13,996 nt of DNA from JAAZFF01 sp964405775. GTDB taxonomy: Bacteria > Verrucomicrobiota > Kiritimatiellia > RFP12 > UBA3636. The stretch is from the NCBI GenBank assembly GCA_964405775.1, contig CAYOPG010000058.1, positions 1 to 13,996 on the forward strand, in the 5' to 3' direction. The notes below the pieces were generated by a model. The model had not been told where the DNA came from, made no database searches, and saw only the letters and a list, made by a program, of their open reading frames with translations. Shown in pieces: positions 1 through 9,760 of this stretch (position 1 is its first letter; every line of letters starts with the position of its first letter). The position numbers and the translations under genes are program-made.

Positions 1-54
1 GCTTGCCCGTTTCCTGACCACTATGGGATGCTAGTGTTTTCCAATGTGGATATA
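1..54. other. Downstream flank of the operon, no gene seen
   Basis: These are the bases after the TGA stop of the FAD oxidoreductase gene. They hold only a 5-bp stem with an 8-nt loop (CACTA at 19-23, TAGTG at 32-36). On the operon strand this stem is not followed by a T-run, so it is not a convincing terminator for the operon. The operon may continue past the window edge. Confidence 0.5.
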
Positions 55-2901
55 TCACCCACTCTCTCCATCAAGGACACTTAGCGCATGGCGGGCATAG
101 GCGCTGCGCGGGTCTGCGACAAATGACCTAAGCACAGCCTCGCCCTGTCCTGATACGTCACACAACCGGAACAAGGCACGGGCAATGGCCAACTCCCGAA
201 GGACTGCACAACGCTCTGCATCCCCCGCCTCGGTATCGTAGGCTTTGTATGGCAAAACTCCTGACGTGCTAAAAGGCTGGAGGTTGTTCCCACGCACACC
301 CGGCAACTTTAGCAGCGCGGCCAAAACCTGCGCCGCCGCCGGCTCACCAATCTGCTCCAGCGCCATCGCAACGGCACGGAAATGCGAAAACTCTGAAAGC
401 CCAGTCAGCAAAGCCGCTTTCTCTTCTATCGCCGGCAAGGCTTTACGCGCCCTTAAGCGTCCAAGCATCAGGATACACCCATCTAAAAAGCTGTGCTTTC
501 TCGCATATGCGCCAGGGCCGCTCCACTGCCAGCCATCGTCCCATGCCGGTGCGCCGCGGACGGCCTCTATTAGCGTAGAGATGCCAGACGCGTCCCCAAA
601 AACTGCGAGCGACGCTGCGTACATTACACGTGCTTCAGAATTATCCGCAGCTTCATATGCTTGCTTTAGCAACTCCACGGCAGTCCGCGGATCGGAATGG
701 AGCTCAGCCAGGCCTTTATATCCTGACATCCCGTTGGGGCCGCGATCTGGAATACGCAGAACAGCCGCCTCTAGCTCCGCATGCGGCAATGGGAAGCTGT
801 CGCACCAAGTCGCCGCATCGGGGTCTAGAATACCGATCTCTACAAGCTTAGACTGAAGCTCACGAACATTGATTGAACGCGGTACAATGCCGTCTTTGAT
901 CGACATGGCCGCCGCGAGCCCGGCAGCATATCCAAGATTTTGCAAATCGCGCTGCATACGCATGGCGGCAATCGCGTCGTGGTCTGCGCTTATTCCAAGT
1001 CCGGTCACGAGGAGGCCGTCGATGCCACTAGGAAGCATCATTCGGTACGGGAAGTTCAACTCAAGAAGTTCCGGAGTCGGACAAAAAAGCGCAAGCATGG
1101 GATCAGTCGTCTGCCCGTGGTTGTCCAAAGGTGCCATCCCCTGCACAACCGTGTCATGGAACCGCCGCCCCGCGAGCACGTCTGCCGCCTTCACTGTGTA
1201 GGCGCCAACGATGCGGCGCCTTTCCCGGCTGTCAACATGCTGCGACTGATCCCACGTGGAATTCAATGCCAAAGTCCGCCGCGTCCTCAAAGAAAAAAAC
1301 GACGTGTCCCATGCATCGGTGTCGTCGACGAAACCGATGTCAACATTGACCGTGTTCGAACCCAGAAGGCGGTCGTTCTTGCTTGCCCCTTGAATCGCCA
1401 GTTCGGCGTCGCCGATGAACTGCGTAGGCTCACCGCAGGCGGCCGCCAGATCGGCATTGCCAGTGGCGTCGACGACCGTCTTCGCTAAGATCACGCCGCG
1501 GCGTCCGTCTGGAAACGCGACCACGGCGCCAGTGACGCGGCCTTCCTGGACAGTCAAGCCACACACTAGCGTGCCTGTCAGGATGCGCACTCCATGTTTA
1601 CGCCCAGTACGCCTGAACCATTCCGCTTTGCCCTGGTTGATGTTCGCTGCCATGGCTCCAATTGGTGGGTCCATCTCCGCCGAAAACCCGCGGCTGGCAA
1701 CTTCTGACGGGTAGTATTTTCCCAGCACGCCGACGGTGGAAGTTCCACCCAAATCGTGGTGGTATTCGCAGAGCACGACGTCCATGCCTTCACGCGCGGC
1801 GGCAATCGCCGCAGGCGAACCACTGCTGCCCCCGCCCGCAACAAGCACATCGCACTTACCAAAAACGGTAAGAGGTGCAACGTTGTCATCGGCGACACTA
1901 CCAGAAGCGCGCGTAGCGTTTGGCATTAGCCCGTCGAGGAGTTCTCGCACTTCGCCGTAGACGGGCTTAGCATTATTCTGTGATAGCCCGCCTTGCACAT
2001 GCACTCCTCTCGACATCGATCTTCGAGACGCCTCATGAGCAGCGGCTGCGCCCACAGCTTCGCCGGCTCGCATACCTTCGATGGGATTCGCTAACTGCCC
2101 GCAAGCAAAAGAGCCGGGACTGTAGATGCCTTCAAGCCTGTCTAGACATGATTTTCCGCTTTCTAATCCGCCCGCAAGACGAAAAAGTGGCGGCATCTCC
2201 ACGATTTCAGCGATATCCTGTTGGCCGTAAGTAAACACGAGGTCGCGGATGCGGTGCTCAAGCTCCGCCAACGCGAACGGTGTGCAATCTTCAAGTTGAA
2301 GAGTCGCTTCGCAACGATATCCGGTGACTAAAATTTCGTCCGGTCCTCCATCGGCAGGCTTAACCCCCCATTTCCCGCCGATGTTCACAGTGCGCGGTTC
2401 CATGATCTGACGGACAGTCATACCAGGCGCCTCTGGCGGTTCGTCGGTGATCACGACTATTGAGACTTTGACCGGCCCCGGTTTAAATTCTGTGAAAGGC
2501 GCACCGGCTTGCCGCGCCAAGATTCCGTGGGGCGTGGCGTCTATCACCACCTTGCTTTTGATAGCCTGCCGCCCGCTGCGGTTGGCGATGACGATGCCTG
2601 CCGGCTTGCCGTCATCGTCAACTAGCAACTCTGTGGCATAGCAGCCGGTCATGAAGCGCACACCAGCATCAAGCAACATCTCGTCGAGGATTTTCTTCGC
2701 GTTGAATGGAGTCGGCTCCGCAGGCAAAGTGAAACCATCGTCCAGAATCGCCAACGTGCCTGCTACGTCGTCGCCAAGGTAACTGCGACGCGCGGCGAGA
2801 AAAACCGAAGAGCCAGCTCTAGCCGCGGCCGCGGCAGCGGCCACTGCGGCGCAAGCCCCGCCTGCGACGACTACATCAACCTCGTGTATAACAGGAATCA
2901 T
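55..2901 (-). CDS. Tandem FAD-dependent oxidoreductase (FAD_oxidored-like, two domains) with helical-repeat tail
   Basis: This 948-aa protein has no signal peptide and is predicted to be cytoplasmic. It carries two consecutive domains of the FAD-dependent oxidoreductase type (PF12831-like). The first, about residues 5-345, begins with a degenerate dinucleotide-binding motif: G14-G15-A16-C17-A18-A19 replaces GxGxxG, and the usual acid after beta-2 is missing (VFLAARR). The second, about 350-670, has an intact GGGSSG (356-361), an acid at E379, a VVDATGNADLA segment near 476 and an FAD-contacting GLLVTGLGISADHDA stretch near 629-643. Residues about 735-945 are alpha-helical and resemble HEAT-like repeats. 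The gene is last in the operon, and its ATG overlaps the preceding stop as ATGA, without a visible Shine-Dalgarno, which suggests translational coupling. In this family the substrate cannot be read from sequence; oxidation of a sugar or sugar-derived alcohol is only an inference from the neighbours. The family call is strong and the reaction unknown. Confidence 0.88.
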   Translation of the reverse strand: MIPVIHEVDVVVAGGACAAVAAAAAAARAGSSVFLAARRSYLGDDVAGTLAILDDGFTLPAEPTPFNAKKILDEMLLDAGVRFMTGCYATELLVDDDGKPAGIVIANRSGRQAIKSKVVIDATPHGILARQAGAPFTEFKPGPVKVSIVVITDEPPEAPGMTVRQIMEPRTVNIGGKWGVKPADGGPDEILVTGYRCEATLQLEDCTPFALAELEHRIRDLVFTYGQQDIAEIVEMPPLFRLAGGLESGKSCLDRLEGIYSPGSFACGQLANPIEGMRAGEAVGAAAAHEASRRSMSRGVHVQGGLSQNNAKPVYGEVRELLDGLMPNATRASGSVADDNVAPLTVFGKCDVLVAGGGSSGSPAAIAAAREGMDVVLCEYHHDLGGTSTVGVLGKYYPSEVASRGFSAEMDPPIGAMAANINQGKAEWFRRTGRKHGVRILTGTLVCGLTVQEGRVTGAVVAFPDGRRGVILAKTVVDATGNADLAAACGEPTQFIGDAELAIQGASKNDRLLGSNTVNVDIGFVDDTDAWDTSFFSLRTRRTLALNSTWDQSQHVDSRERRRIVGAYTVKAADVLAGRRFHDTVVQGMAPLDNHGQTTDPMLALFCPTPELLELNFPYRMMLPSGIDGLLVTGLGISADHDAIAAMRMQRDLQNLGYAAGLAAAMSIKDGIVPRSINVRELQSKLVEIGILDPDAATWCDSFPLPHAELEAAVLRIPDRGPNGMSGYKGLAELHSDPRTAVELLKQAYEAADNSEARVMYAASLAVFGDASGISTLIEAVRGAPAWDDGWQWSGPGAYARKHSFLDGCILMLGRLRARKALPAIEEKAALLTGLSEFSHFRAVAMALEQIGEPAAAQVLAALLKLPGVRGNNLQPFSTSGVLPYKAYDTEAGDAERCAVLRELAIARALFRLCDVSGQGEAVLRSFVADPRSAYARHALSVLDGESG
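2898..2901 (-). promoter_or_regulatory. ATGA stop/start overlap coupling the last two operon genes
   Basis: On the minus strand the TGA stop of the beta-helix gene and the ATG of the oxidoreductase gene share bases (ATGA). The 14 bases before this ATG are A-rich and show no purine Shine-Dalgarno core. Re-initiation by ribosomes finishing the upstream gene is therefore the likely way the oxidoreductase is translated. Confidence 0.75.
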
Positions 2902-5543
2902 TGCTTTTTGTTGAAGACAGCGTTGCTGGCTTCGCCTTTGTCATCAGTGAGTTTGAAGCTTTCTGGCAAGACTGTGCCCACAAGGTTGTACACGAGTGCC
3001 GCAGTGGAGTCGGCAGCCGGATACCAGCTGAACTTATGGAGGTATCCGCCGACGCCTTCTGCGGGGAGGAACTTCACAGACTGCAGATCAATGCGCGCGT
3101 TGGCACCAGCGGCGTTCCATCCTCCGCAGAAAATAAACGGGGAGGCTTCCGCCGTGAGCTTGATTGCAGAGTTCGCCACACGGACGGCACCCATGTTGGT
3201 AGGCGTCACAAGGGTCAGTGGCTTGTCGATGGAGATTTCGCACTGGTCTATTGATACACCCACGCACTGCCCTCCCGCGCTGAACGATGGGTTGCGCATG
3301 GAAGAGTTGTTTATTTCAAGGACAGTCCCTTTTTCAACAATAAATGAAACGTCGGAAGCTTCTGAATTTACCACAGTCCCTGCCATCCGGTATGCACCGG
3401 GGCTGAACTTGCATTTAGCGAACGAGGAGGCTGTAGCAGATACGCTATTCGTGCCTGCTTCAAAAACGCAATCCGTCAACGAGGCTATGCCGGCGGCCCC
3501 GGACAAATCTGTGCGCTCGAACTTATCGCCAATCATCTTTCCGCCATACTCTGCACCGGCCATGCGCGAATGCTCGCGGCCGAGGCTTAGGCGTGCGTCG
3601 CGATATACGTTGCCTGATGTGTAGAAATCCGTCTGGGCGCTGAATGAAATCTTTGCTGGTTTGCCAGTGTCTTCGGAATCCACGATGTTGTCCAGAAAGG
3701 AATAGTGCTGCGTACGACCGTAGAAAACAGATTCTCCGCGGAATGTGTTGTTCCGGAAGACGAATCCCGTGCCGGCACAGGTGATTACGTTCACGCGCGA
3801 CTCAAAGGAATTGTCTTCGATCAAATCCCCCTGCATGTACTCCCAGCCGTCCTCCCAGTCTATGTCGCAGCCGGGCATACGCCCGCCGTTGCGGCGGAAG
3901 ACATTGCCGCGGATAGTCCAGCGCTGACCGCCGCAGGCGGCAAACCCGCATGAGTAGTTGTCCTCAATCACACAATCGATTATGTAGTTGCCAAGCGGCT
4001 CCTGAGGGTTGTGGACGAATGCGAAAGCACCGCCGAAATCGCCGTTGCCAGATGCTGGAACCCCTTTGTGGTAAAAAGAAAAGTTGGCGAACGCCGCCCC
4101 TGCGGGCATGTCATATCGGCGATATCTGTAGCGTCCGCGCTCGATTCCAAGAAACTTCATATCGGCATCGTAGAAACAGACGTCGTAGATTCGGCTGTTC
4201 ACAAATGGATAACCCTGATATCCGAGCGGATATCCCACCACATAGAAATCCGTGCCCAAGCCGGCCATGTCAACTGGTTTGGCGGTACGTATGCGCGCCT
4301 CGGCATCAACCGGCTTGCCGGCGGCGTCAAACGCGCCATCTTCCATACCGCCTGCAGCCAACGTGCGGTCGGTAAACCTCTTCGAACCGTGCGCTCTCAT
4401 CCCAGTACCACTGGAAATGTTGAACCCTATCGATTTGCGCACAACTAGATTGCTGATGCCGTTGTTGCGCCCCTCTTCGAAGACGATCGAACACCCGCCT
4501 TCGGTAGCTGGCGTCCCGGCCCAGTTCGGAAATTCCGACTCTTTCTCATTGCGCTCTCCCGTAATCGTGCCATTGACGATAGAGGCGTTCTCAAGCACGC
4601 GCCCCGCATCCGGCTTCTCTCCGAACAGGAACGCCACGTAGCGCGGATAATCATTCGGACGCAACCGAATCTCTGATCCGTTCAGGTCCAACTGCACGCC
4701 ACTCACCATCCGTACGGTGTCGCGCGGCTCGATGAATAGCGTCTCCTCCCTCCCGAGAAGCACACGCCCAAAGCCGTTAGATGCGGCATGGTTGAGAGCA
4801 GTCTGGAGACCCGCGCTGTTAGCCTTGGCAGACGCCTCGTCCGAAGCTCCGTAGACAATCCCGAAGCGTTCCGCTTCTAGTTCGTACGTCTCCACTGAAG
4901 CCGTAGCAGGAACCGAAACTACTTCGTAGCCGACTGTCGTGCTGAGGCTACCGTCAAGCGTAGAGACGGTCACCTCCGCCCGGCCGGGAGAAAGCGCCTC
5001 AACGGTCTTCACCTTGTCATCGGCCGCTAATATTTTTGGATTTGAGCTCGTGACACGGAACGGATTCGTGCCAACGACCTGATAAGGCAGGACATGCGCA
5101 ATGATCCGTTCAACAGCTCCGACCGGAATTTTACCGCCGGCATTTGCAGCGACGATGCCATTGACTGGGCTGCTGCGCCCTGAGGGAGTAACAGCACCGC
5201 CTGGACTCCAGACAACGACAACGGCCGACGCCGATTTACCGCCCGCCCCCGCTGAGAGCAGTGACGTGCCCTCATGCACTCCTTTGATCACACCAGCGGC
5301 ATCAACAGTGAAGAACCCCGGATTGCCACTTTCGTAACGGACTCCCTCAATTGGCTTGGCATCTTCGTATAGCCCGACGTTACCTTCCTCGCCGACCTTC
5401 AACTTTATGACACCATTTTCCAGCAATGAAGACTGCAGGACCACATCTTGCGATGAAGCCAAGGGCGACAAAGTAACGAGGCAGAAGAAGATAGACGCAA
5501 CCCTGAATGATTGGCGCACGATATGGAAAATAATGTTATCCAT
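2898..5543 (-). CDS. Exported right-handed parallel beta-helix protein with N-terminal Big2-like Ig domains
   Basis: This 881-aa protein has a clear N-terminal signal peptide: a hydrophobic core around residues 15-29 followed by SPLASSQ, with cleavage near 31-32. Residues about 35-112 and 125-210 read as bacterial Ig-like (Big2) units, each with the typical 'SNP...V.A..PG/EGT' pattern (ESGNPGFFTVD, TSSNPKILAADD). From about 240 the sequence matches the opening of the pectate_lyase_3 superfamily (LQTALNHAASNGFGRVLL, then VQLDLNGSEIRL). Beta-helix rungs rich in N and G follow, such as VIEDNYSCGF, IRGNVFRRN, FRNNTFRG and SFLDNIVD, running to about 820. Residues about 405-495 interrupt the helix with a jelly-roll-like insert (FYDADMKFLGIERGRYRYRR). 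The family contains polysaccharide lyases, hydrolases, epimerases and pure binding proteins, and I see no diagnostic catalytic set. The gene lies 26 nt after the 1390-aa gene. No Shine-Dalgarno is evident. Role: exported polysaccharide binding or cleavage (inference). Confidence 0.85.
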   Translation of the reverse strand: MDNIIFHIVRQSFRVASIFFCLVTLSPLASSQDVVLQSSLLENGVIKLKVGEEGNVGLYEDAKPIEGVRYESGNPGFFTVDAAGVIKGVHEGTSLLSAGAGGKSASAVVVVWSPGGAVTPSGRSSPVNGIVAANAGGKIPVGAVERIIAHVLPYQVVGTNPFRVTSSNPKILAADDKVKTVEALSPGRAEVTVSTLDGSLSTTVGYEVVSVPATASVETYELEAERFGIVYGASDEASAKANSAGLQTALNHAASNGFGRVLLGREETLFIEPRDTVRMVSGVQLDLNGSEIRLRPNDYPRYVAFLFGEKPDAGRVLENASIVNGTITGERNEKESEFPNWAGTPATEGGCSIVFEEGRNNGISNLVVRKSIGFNISSGTGMRAHGSKRFTDRTLAAGGMEDGAFDAAGKPVDAEARIRTAKPVDMAGLGTDFYVVGYPLGYQGYPFVNSRIYDVCFYDADMKFLGIERGRYRYRRYDMPAGAAFANFSFYHKGVPASGNGDFGGAFAFVHNPQEPLGNYIIDCVIEDNYSCGFAACGGQRWTIRGNVFRRNGGRMPGCDIDWEDGWEYMQGDLIEDNSFESRVNVITCAGTGFVFRNNTFRGESVFYGRTQHYSFLDNIVDSEDTGKPAKISFSAQTDFYTSGNVYRDARLSLGREHSRMAGAEYGGKMIGDKFERTDLSGAAGIASLTDCVFEAGTNSVSATASSFAKCKFSPGAYRMAGTVVNSEASDVSFIVEKGTVLEINNSSMRNPSFSAGGQCVGVSIDQCEISIDKPLTLVTPTNMGAVRVANSAIKLTAEASPFIFCGGWNAAGANARIDLQSVKFLPAEGVGGYLHKFSWYPAADSTAALVYNLVGTVLPESFKLTDDKGEASNAVFNKKQ

Positions 5544-5569
5544 GTTGTTGGCTTATGAGTTGCTTTCGT

Positions 5570-8500
5570 TTATTTAATGCTGACAAACTGACCCTGCTGC
5601 GGGACTGCAGACTCGTAGAGGGCGCGGATGTCTTTGATCCGAACAGAAGGCTCCGCATCTTGGAAATCAGTTAAAACAAGTGGGCTGCGGTTCATCTCCA
5701 CGATGAGACCAGTTACCGAAATAGGGAAGTCGACAACCTTGTCGCCGCCATCCGAAACCCACTGCTCCATCACCGGACCGGGGCTATGATCGTTGAAAAG
5801 CGATGTCTGTGCAAGCGGATGCGATACCATGTTCCAGCCGTCGAAATTGACAGCCGCGTTACCAGGCCAGTCAAGCACATCGCAGCCCCAGCCGCCTGTA
5901 CCCAGCGAACGCCAGACCTCCCCGTTGGCGTCTTCGAATTCGACCAGCACGCGTCCCCAGTTGGAGTTGCCGCGAACAGTCACGCCGAAGCCCACTGGAC
6001 GTCCATCGACTTTGGCAGGCGTTGCGAGCTTAATCACCGCGTATTCTGTTATATACTTGTTTAAATCCCCGGTTCCATCGGTTTTCAGCGTCAGCTCCAC
6101 GCACGCCCCCTTCTCATCATCCTGGACTGAGGACAGATCAAAACTGCCAGCTTTGCGCACTGGGAGCTGAACGGGGAACACTATAGGCGTGTCGAACCGG
6201 GTTCCGGCAACAACAGCAGCTTCTGAGGCGTCATTAAACGTCATCACCGGCGCGGACGCTTCCGCACGGCGCTCGTCCTTCGAGAAGGAACGTCCGGTAA
6301 TCGTTGCTGTGTTCACTGGCCGCGAAGAGAGCACGTATGCGGGGGAAGTTCCGGCTTGAACCGAAAGTTTGCCGCCATTGGCTTGCTTGAGGGCTCGACT
6401 TCCGAACATAGCCACAGTTTCTACTTCGGTAGCAGAACCGAAATCTAGTTCGAAATCGACCTCGCCACGTGCCGACCAGAGCGCGGTGGCATACTTGCCG
6501 TCTTTGCGTTTGAAAGAGACTGCATAGACCGCCTTGGAACCTGTGGGAATCTGACGATCAACCGAGACCTGATCCATAACGTCAGTTAGAACAGCGTATG
6601 CAACATACGCCGGTTTGGGGTATCCAGCAGGGGCGCGCTCCAGCAGTCCACTCCCGCCCCAGAGACCGTTATAGTATGCATTCTGTGTGTCGAAAAGGAT
6701 GCCCGGGCCAATGCGTGTGAAGTTGTGGGAGAGGCTGATGAGCACATCGCGGGCGTACCATTCGGCGTGCTGCAATTTCCCCATGTCGCGTTCGCTTCTA
6801 TAAGTAAACTCGTAGCAACCGGTTGCGGGTATGCGCCGACCACCGATTCTCTCGGCCGTATCCATTGCGATGTGCTGCCCTTGCAACGCCCACTCCTGAA
6901 GTTTTTCTGGAATATAAACTTGCGAAGGCGCCTCGATTCCTATGTAATCGACGTATTCCGGTTTGCCGCCATGGCGGAATACCGCCGCTACGTTAGCAGC
7001 GGAGCAACTGTTGTTGCCGAGCACGGTTTTTATATTTGGGTAGTATGTGCGGAAGAAAGGTCCAACAAGATTCACCAAATCTGCATAACGCTTTTCGTTT
7101 TGCGTGCGTGCTGTTTCCGGCGTGTAGTTAACGCCGAGCACTTCAGGCGGCACGTCGTTCCCCGGACCGCTCTCATGGAATACCAGCACCTCACGCAAAT
7201 GCGGGTTTGCCGCAAGGATCTGGTCGAATTCAGTTTTTTTCCTGGCGTAAACCGCCGCCGTCTTCTCACCCGGATTAGCCGCCTCGCGTGCCATATCCTC
7301 TTTGGTTCCGAAATCACTAAAAGAGAATGGCATGTTGACCTGGTCTTTAAAGAGACGATACCCATCGAGCGCAGCAGCAGGCTGCTTAGTCCAGGCAACT
7401 GCCCGGATGCCAGCCTTCTCCATTACCGGACCGGCGAAAGCTAGGTCGGAAGGCGTCAGGTGGGCTCCGTCAAACCACCATACTCCAAATGGCGAATCGT
7501 AATGCGCCTTACGCGTATCTTGGCTCAAGCGCGCGAAAGCCCCAGGGTGCTCCATAACCGTGCGCCCCGCTTCATCCTCAATTCGCACATCGAGCCCGTA
7601 CCAGCCCGCTTCCGCCGTGCCGAGCGGGATAACAACGCGCTGCGACTCCCCTGCCTTAGTGAATTTGAACGGAACCGCCCCGCCGCCAACGCGCGTTCCG
7701 GCCACGTCATTAATATCCCATACCAACCGCCCTGAAGCCGGCGCAAACGAACCTAGCACCGCAGTGGTCTCCGGCTTCTCATCGCCCTGGAAAATGTTTG
7801 CCGGCTGTGTCTGCTCCATATTAAGACCCACCTTGCCCCTCTCCAGAGTAACTCCGAAGATCTGAACAGCGCTTGTGGATTTCGGATCAGGCTTGGAAGA
7901 GTTGTCAATCTGCTCGAAGTTCTCCCACAGCTTGCCTATGAACTCGAAATCCATGCGAGACTCTTTCATCATGAGATCGAGAATTTTCCCGCCGTTTAAC
8001 GGAACTTCAACAAGCAACAAAGGCACGCTACGCCCTCCGGCATTAACATTCCCGACCTGGACTACGCCCTCTTCCAGCGTTTCACCAACTCGTGGTAGAA
8101 CAGTAATCGTGTCGGCAATGCGGTTGTTGCCACCGCCGTTTTCCACGTAGTGGGCTAGACGTGTGGTCAGCACCGGGTCCTTGGCGGTGTCGGGATCGAC
8201 GGCACACAACACCCACGCCCTCGTATATGGCACCCCTCCAGGTACAGAGAAATGCAACTCGGTTAGCAGCCCATCGAAGGGGGAACGCGCCGTGTATTCA
8301 TCGACTTCCAGCGCCCAGTTGCCCTGCCCTTCGCGCGCCAACCCGACATCTCCGCTGCCATCGCCGCCGGCGACGATTATCGGTATTCCGTGAACCTCAC
8401 CTAAACCCTTTGCCAGCGAATGCGCAGCGCCTGCGAAGCTCTTCGCCATCCCCAGCGCTGAAATGTCCAGCGGTAAATATCGGTTGCCATCGAAGTTGAC

Positions 8501-9742
8501 GTCCTGGGAGAATATTTCGCTTATCGACGCCACTGAAGTAAGAACAAACTTCATCCCTTTAAGCTTCTTGCCGGCATAAGAAGCGGCCAAGCTGCCATCA
8601 AGGTAAACATCCGTCCCCCCCGCGTTCGAGCGAGCCTCCACACGAAGCGGATGACCCGACGCCGGTGGCAGTTTATCCCAATCGCGCACTATGTCGTGAT
8701 ACGCATCAGTAAAGCTGTAGCTCGTGTGGTAGCGGCGAAGCAAAGGCCTCACATACACGTTCAGTGTGTCGCGTCCGCTTCCCAAACCGTCGACTCGTAT
8801 ATACGCATCGGCCAAATCAGCATCGACCATCGTGGCCTCGCCATTGACTATCTCCCGGCGTTTGCCAGTAACACCAGCAGTGCCGAACTTCGCCGACGTC
8901 TGTGTGCCGTCATCCCAATCCATCACAAGCGTTGCCGTAGCGCTGCCCGCTCCCGCGCGAAGCGTGGCACCGCAGCGCCCGCCCACAGGCACCACATGCT
9001 CGCCACCACTCTTGAAGGAAGCCTCATCAATCAGCCGCGGTGCCGGCAATAGGCGCGCCACATCATTGTCGTCCAGCGAGCCGGGGTCACGCACCTCGAT
9101 ATCGCAAATGCTGAATGGAGCACCCTGGACTACCTCAAAATTGAGTCCAACGAACTTGTGGTCGGGAATCGACAGTTCTATCGCAGGTTTCAAGAGGCGC
9201 AGCTCCGAAACCCATATACGCATCTTGCCGCCTCCAACGGAAATGACGCAATCGTTCCAAATCCCCTTCGGTAGCGGCAGGGCGAAATTTGCCGCGGTGT
9301 TCACGGCCGGTGACAGCCCGGGCGCCGACACTGACACGCGTCCTCCCTCAAAATCTATCCGGCACTCCGAAACCTTCGCCCCTTGGCTGAAGCGGAGCAC
9401 TGTGCGCAAACGCTTCGACGTTGCATCATTGAACCTGAAAGAGAAAAGGACCTGATACTCCTTCAGCTCCTCTGGCGCATGCTCCGGTTGGAAATCCTTG
9501 AAGAACGCCCCCCCCGTGGTGGCAGCGCAGGTGGCATCCGCAGTCTGGCTCCAAATCGGGTCGTTGCCCAGCATGATAGACATCGCAGGATTGCACAGCG
9601 GAGCAGTAGCCGCATATTGCTTAAAGTCTTCCTTGAAATAAGTTTTCGACTCTGCGCACTGCGCGGTAGCCAATACAAGCAGCGCTGCTATCTTTATTAT
9701 GGTGTTATTTTTCACGGTCTTTCTCTGTCTTTTGTTGATCAT
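5570..9742 (-). CDS. Very large exported multidomain protein with a TIM-barrel glycosidase-like core
   Basis: This 1390-aa protein starts with a basic stretch and a hydrophobic segment (about residues 13-28, IIKIAALLVLATAQCA), which fits a signal peptidase I signal; the QC junction does not make a good lipobox. Residues about 33-220 look like a concanavalin/LamG-type beta-sandwich. Further beta-rich regions follow to about 740, the last Ig-like (GRLVWDINDVAGTRVGG). Residues about 745-1060 read as a TIM barrel: PFGVWWFDG, then FHESGPGN with E857, then YIGIEAPSQ with E937. Two acids about 80 residues apart at strand ends fit a clan GH-A arrangement, but I cannot assign a GH family. Residues about 1065-1145 resemble the small C-terminal sandwich of such enzymes. 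Residues about 1165-1380 form another beta domain, perhaps carbohydrate-binding. The gene is 18 nt behind the first operon gene, with a weak AAGG (9747-9750) four bases before the ATG. The architecture is visible; the enzymatic activity is inferred. Confidence 0.8.
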   Translation of the reverse strand: MINKRQRKTVKNNTIIKIAALLVLATAQCAESKTYFKEDFKQYAATAPLCNPAMSIMLGNDPIWSQTADATCAATTGGAFFKDFQPEHAPEELKEYQVLFSFRFNDATSKRLRTVLRFSQGAKVSECRIDFEGGRVSVSAPGLSPAVNTAANFALPLPKGIWNDCVISVGGGKMRIWVSELRLLKPAIELSIPDHKFVGLNFEVVQGAPFSICDIEVRDPGSLDDNDVARLLPAPRLIDEASFKSGGEHVVPVGGRCGATLRAGAGSATATLVMDWDDGTQTSAKFGTAGVTGKRREIVNGEATMVDADLADAYIRVDGLGSGRDTLNVYVRPLLRRYHTSYSFTDAYHDIVRDWDKLPPASGHPLRVEARSNAGGTDVYLDGSLAASYAGKKLKGMKFVLTSVASISEIFSQDVNFDGNRYLPLDISALGMAKSFAGAAHSLAKGLGEVHGIPIIVAGGDGSGDVGLAREGQGNWALEVDEYTARSPFDGLLTELHFSVPGGVPYTRAWVLCAVDPDTAKDPVLTTRLAHYVENGGGNNRIADTITVLPRVGETLEEGVVQVGNVNAGGRSVPLLLVEVPLNGGKILDLMMKESRMDFEFIGKLWENFEQIDNSSKPDPKSTSAVQIFGVTLERGKVGLNMEQTQPANIFQGDEKPETTAVLGSFAPASGRLVWDINDVAGTRVGGGAVPFKFTKAGESQRVVIPLGTAEAGWYGLDVRIEDEAGRTVMEHPGAFARLSQDTRKAHYDSPFGVWWFDGAHLTPSDLAFAGPVMEKAGIRAVAWTKQPAAALDGYRLFKDQVNMPFSFSDFGTKEDMAREAANPGEKTAAVYARKKTEFDQILAANPHLREVLVFHESGPGNDVPPEVLGVNYTPETARTQNEKRYADLVNLVGPFFRTYYPNIKTVLGNNSCSAANVAAVFRHGGKPEYVDYIGIEAPSQVYIPEKLQEWALQGQHIAMDTAERIGGRRIPATGCYEFTYRSERDMGKLQHAEWYARDVLISLSHNFTRIGPGILFDTQNAYYNGLWGGSGLLERAPAGYPKPAYVAYAVLTDVMDQVSVDRQIPTGSKAVYAVSFKRKDGKYATALWSARGEVDFELDFGSATEVETVAMFGSRALKQANGGKLSVQAGTSPAYVLSSRPVNTATITGRSFSKDERRAEASAPVMTFNDASEAAVVAGTRFDTPIVFPVQLPVRKAGSFDLSSVQDDEKGACVELTLKTDGTGDLNKYITEYAVIKLATPAKVDGRPVGFGVTVRGNSNWGRVLVEFEDANGEVWRSLGTGGWGCDVLDWPGNAAVNFDGWNMVSHPLAQTSLFNDHSPGPVMEQWVSDGGDKVVDFPISVTGLIVEMNRSPLVLTDFQDAEPSVRIKDIRALYESAVPQQGQFVSIK

Positions 9743-9760
9743 ATTGCCTTGATGTAAATG

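Noticed and set aside
19..36. Hairpin downstream of the operon
   Set aside because: The stem is only 5 bp with an 8-nt loop, and the T-run is on the wrong strand for terminating the operon.
245..856. Long + strand open frame antisense to the oxidoreductase
   Set aside because: It lies wholly inside a gene with clear domains and has no family features; it is a shadow caused by the GC-rich codon pattern of the real gene. The same applies to the other + strand frames within 55-12037.
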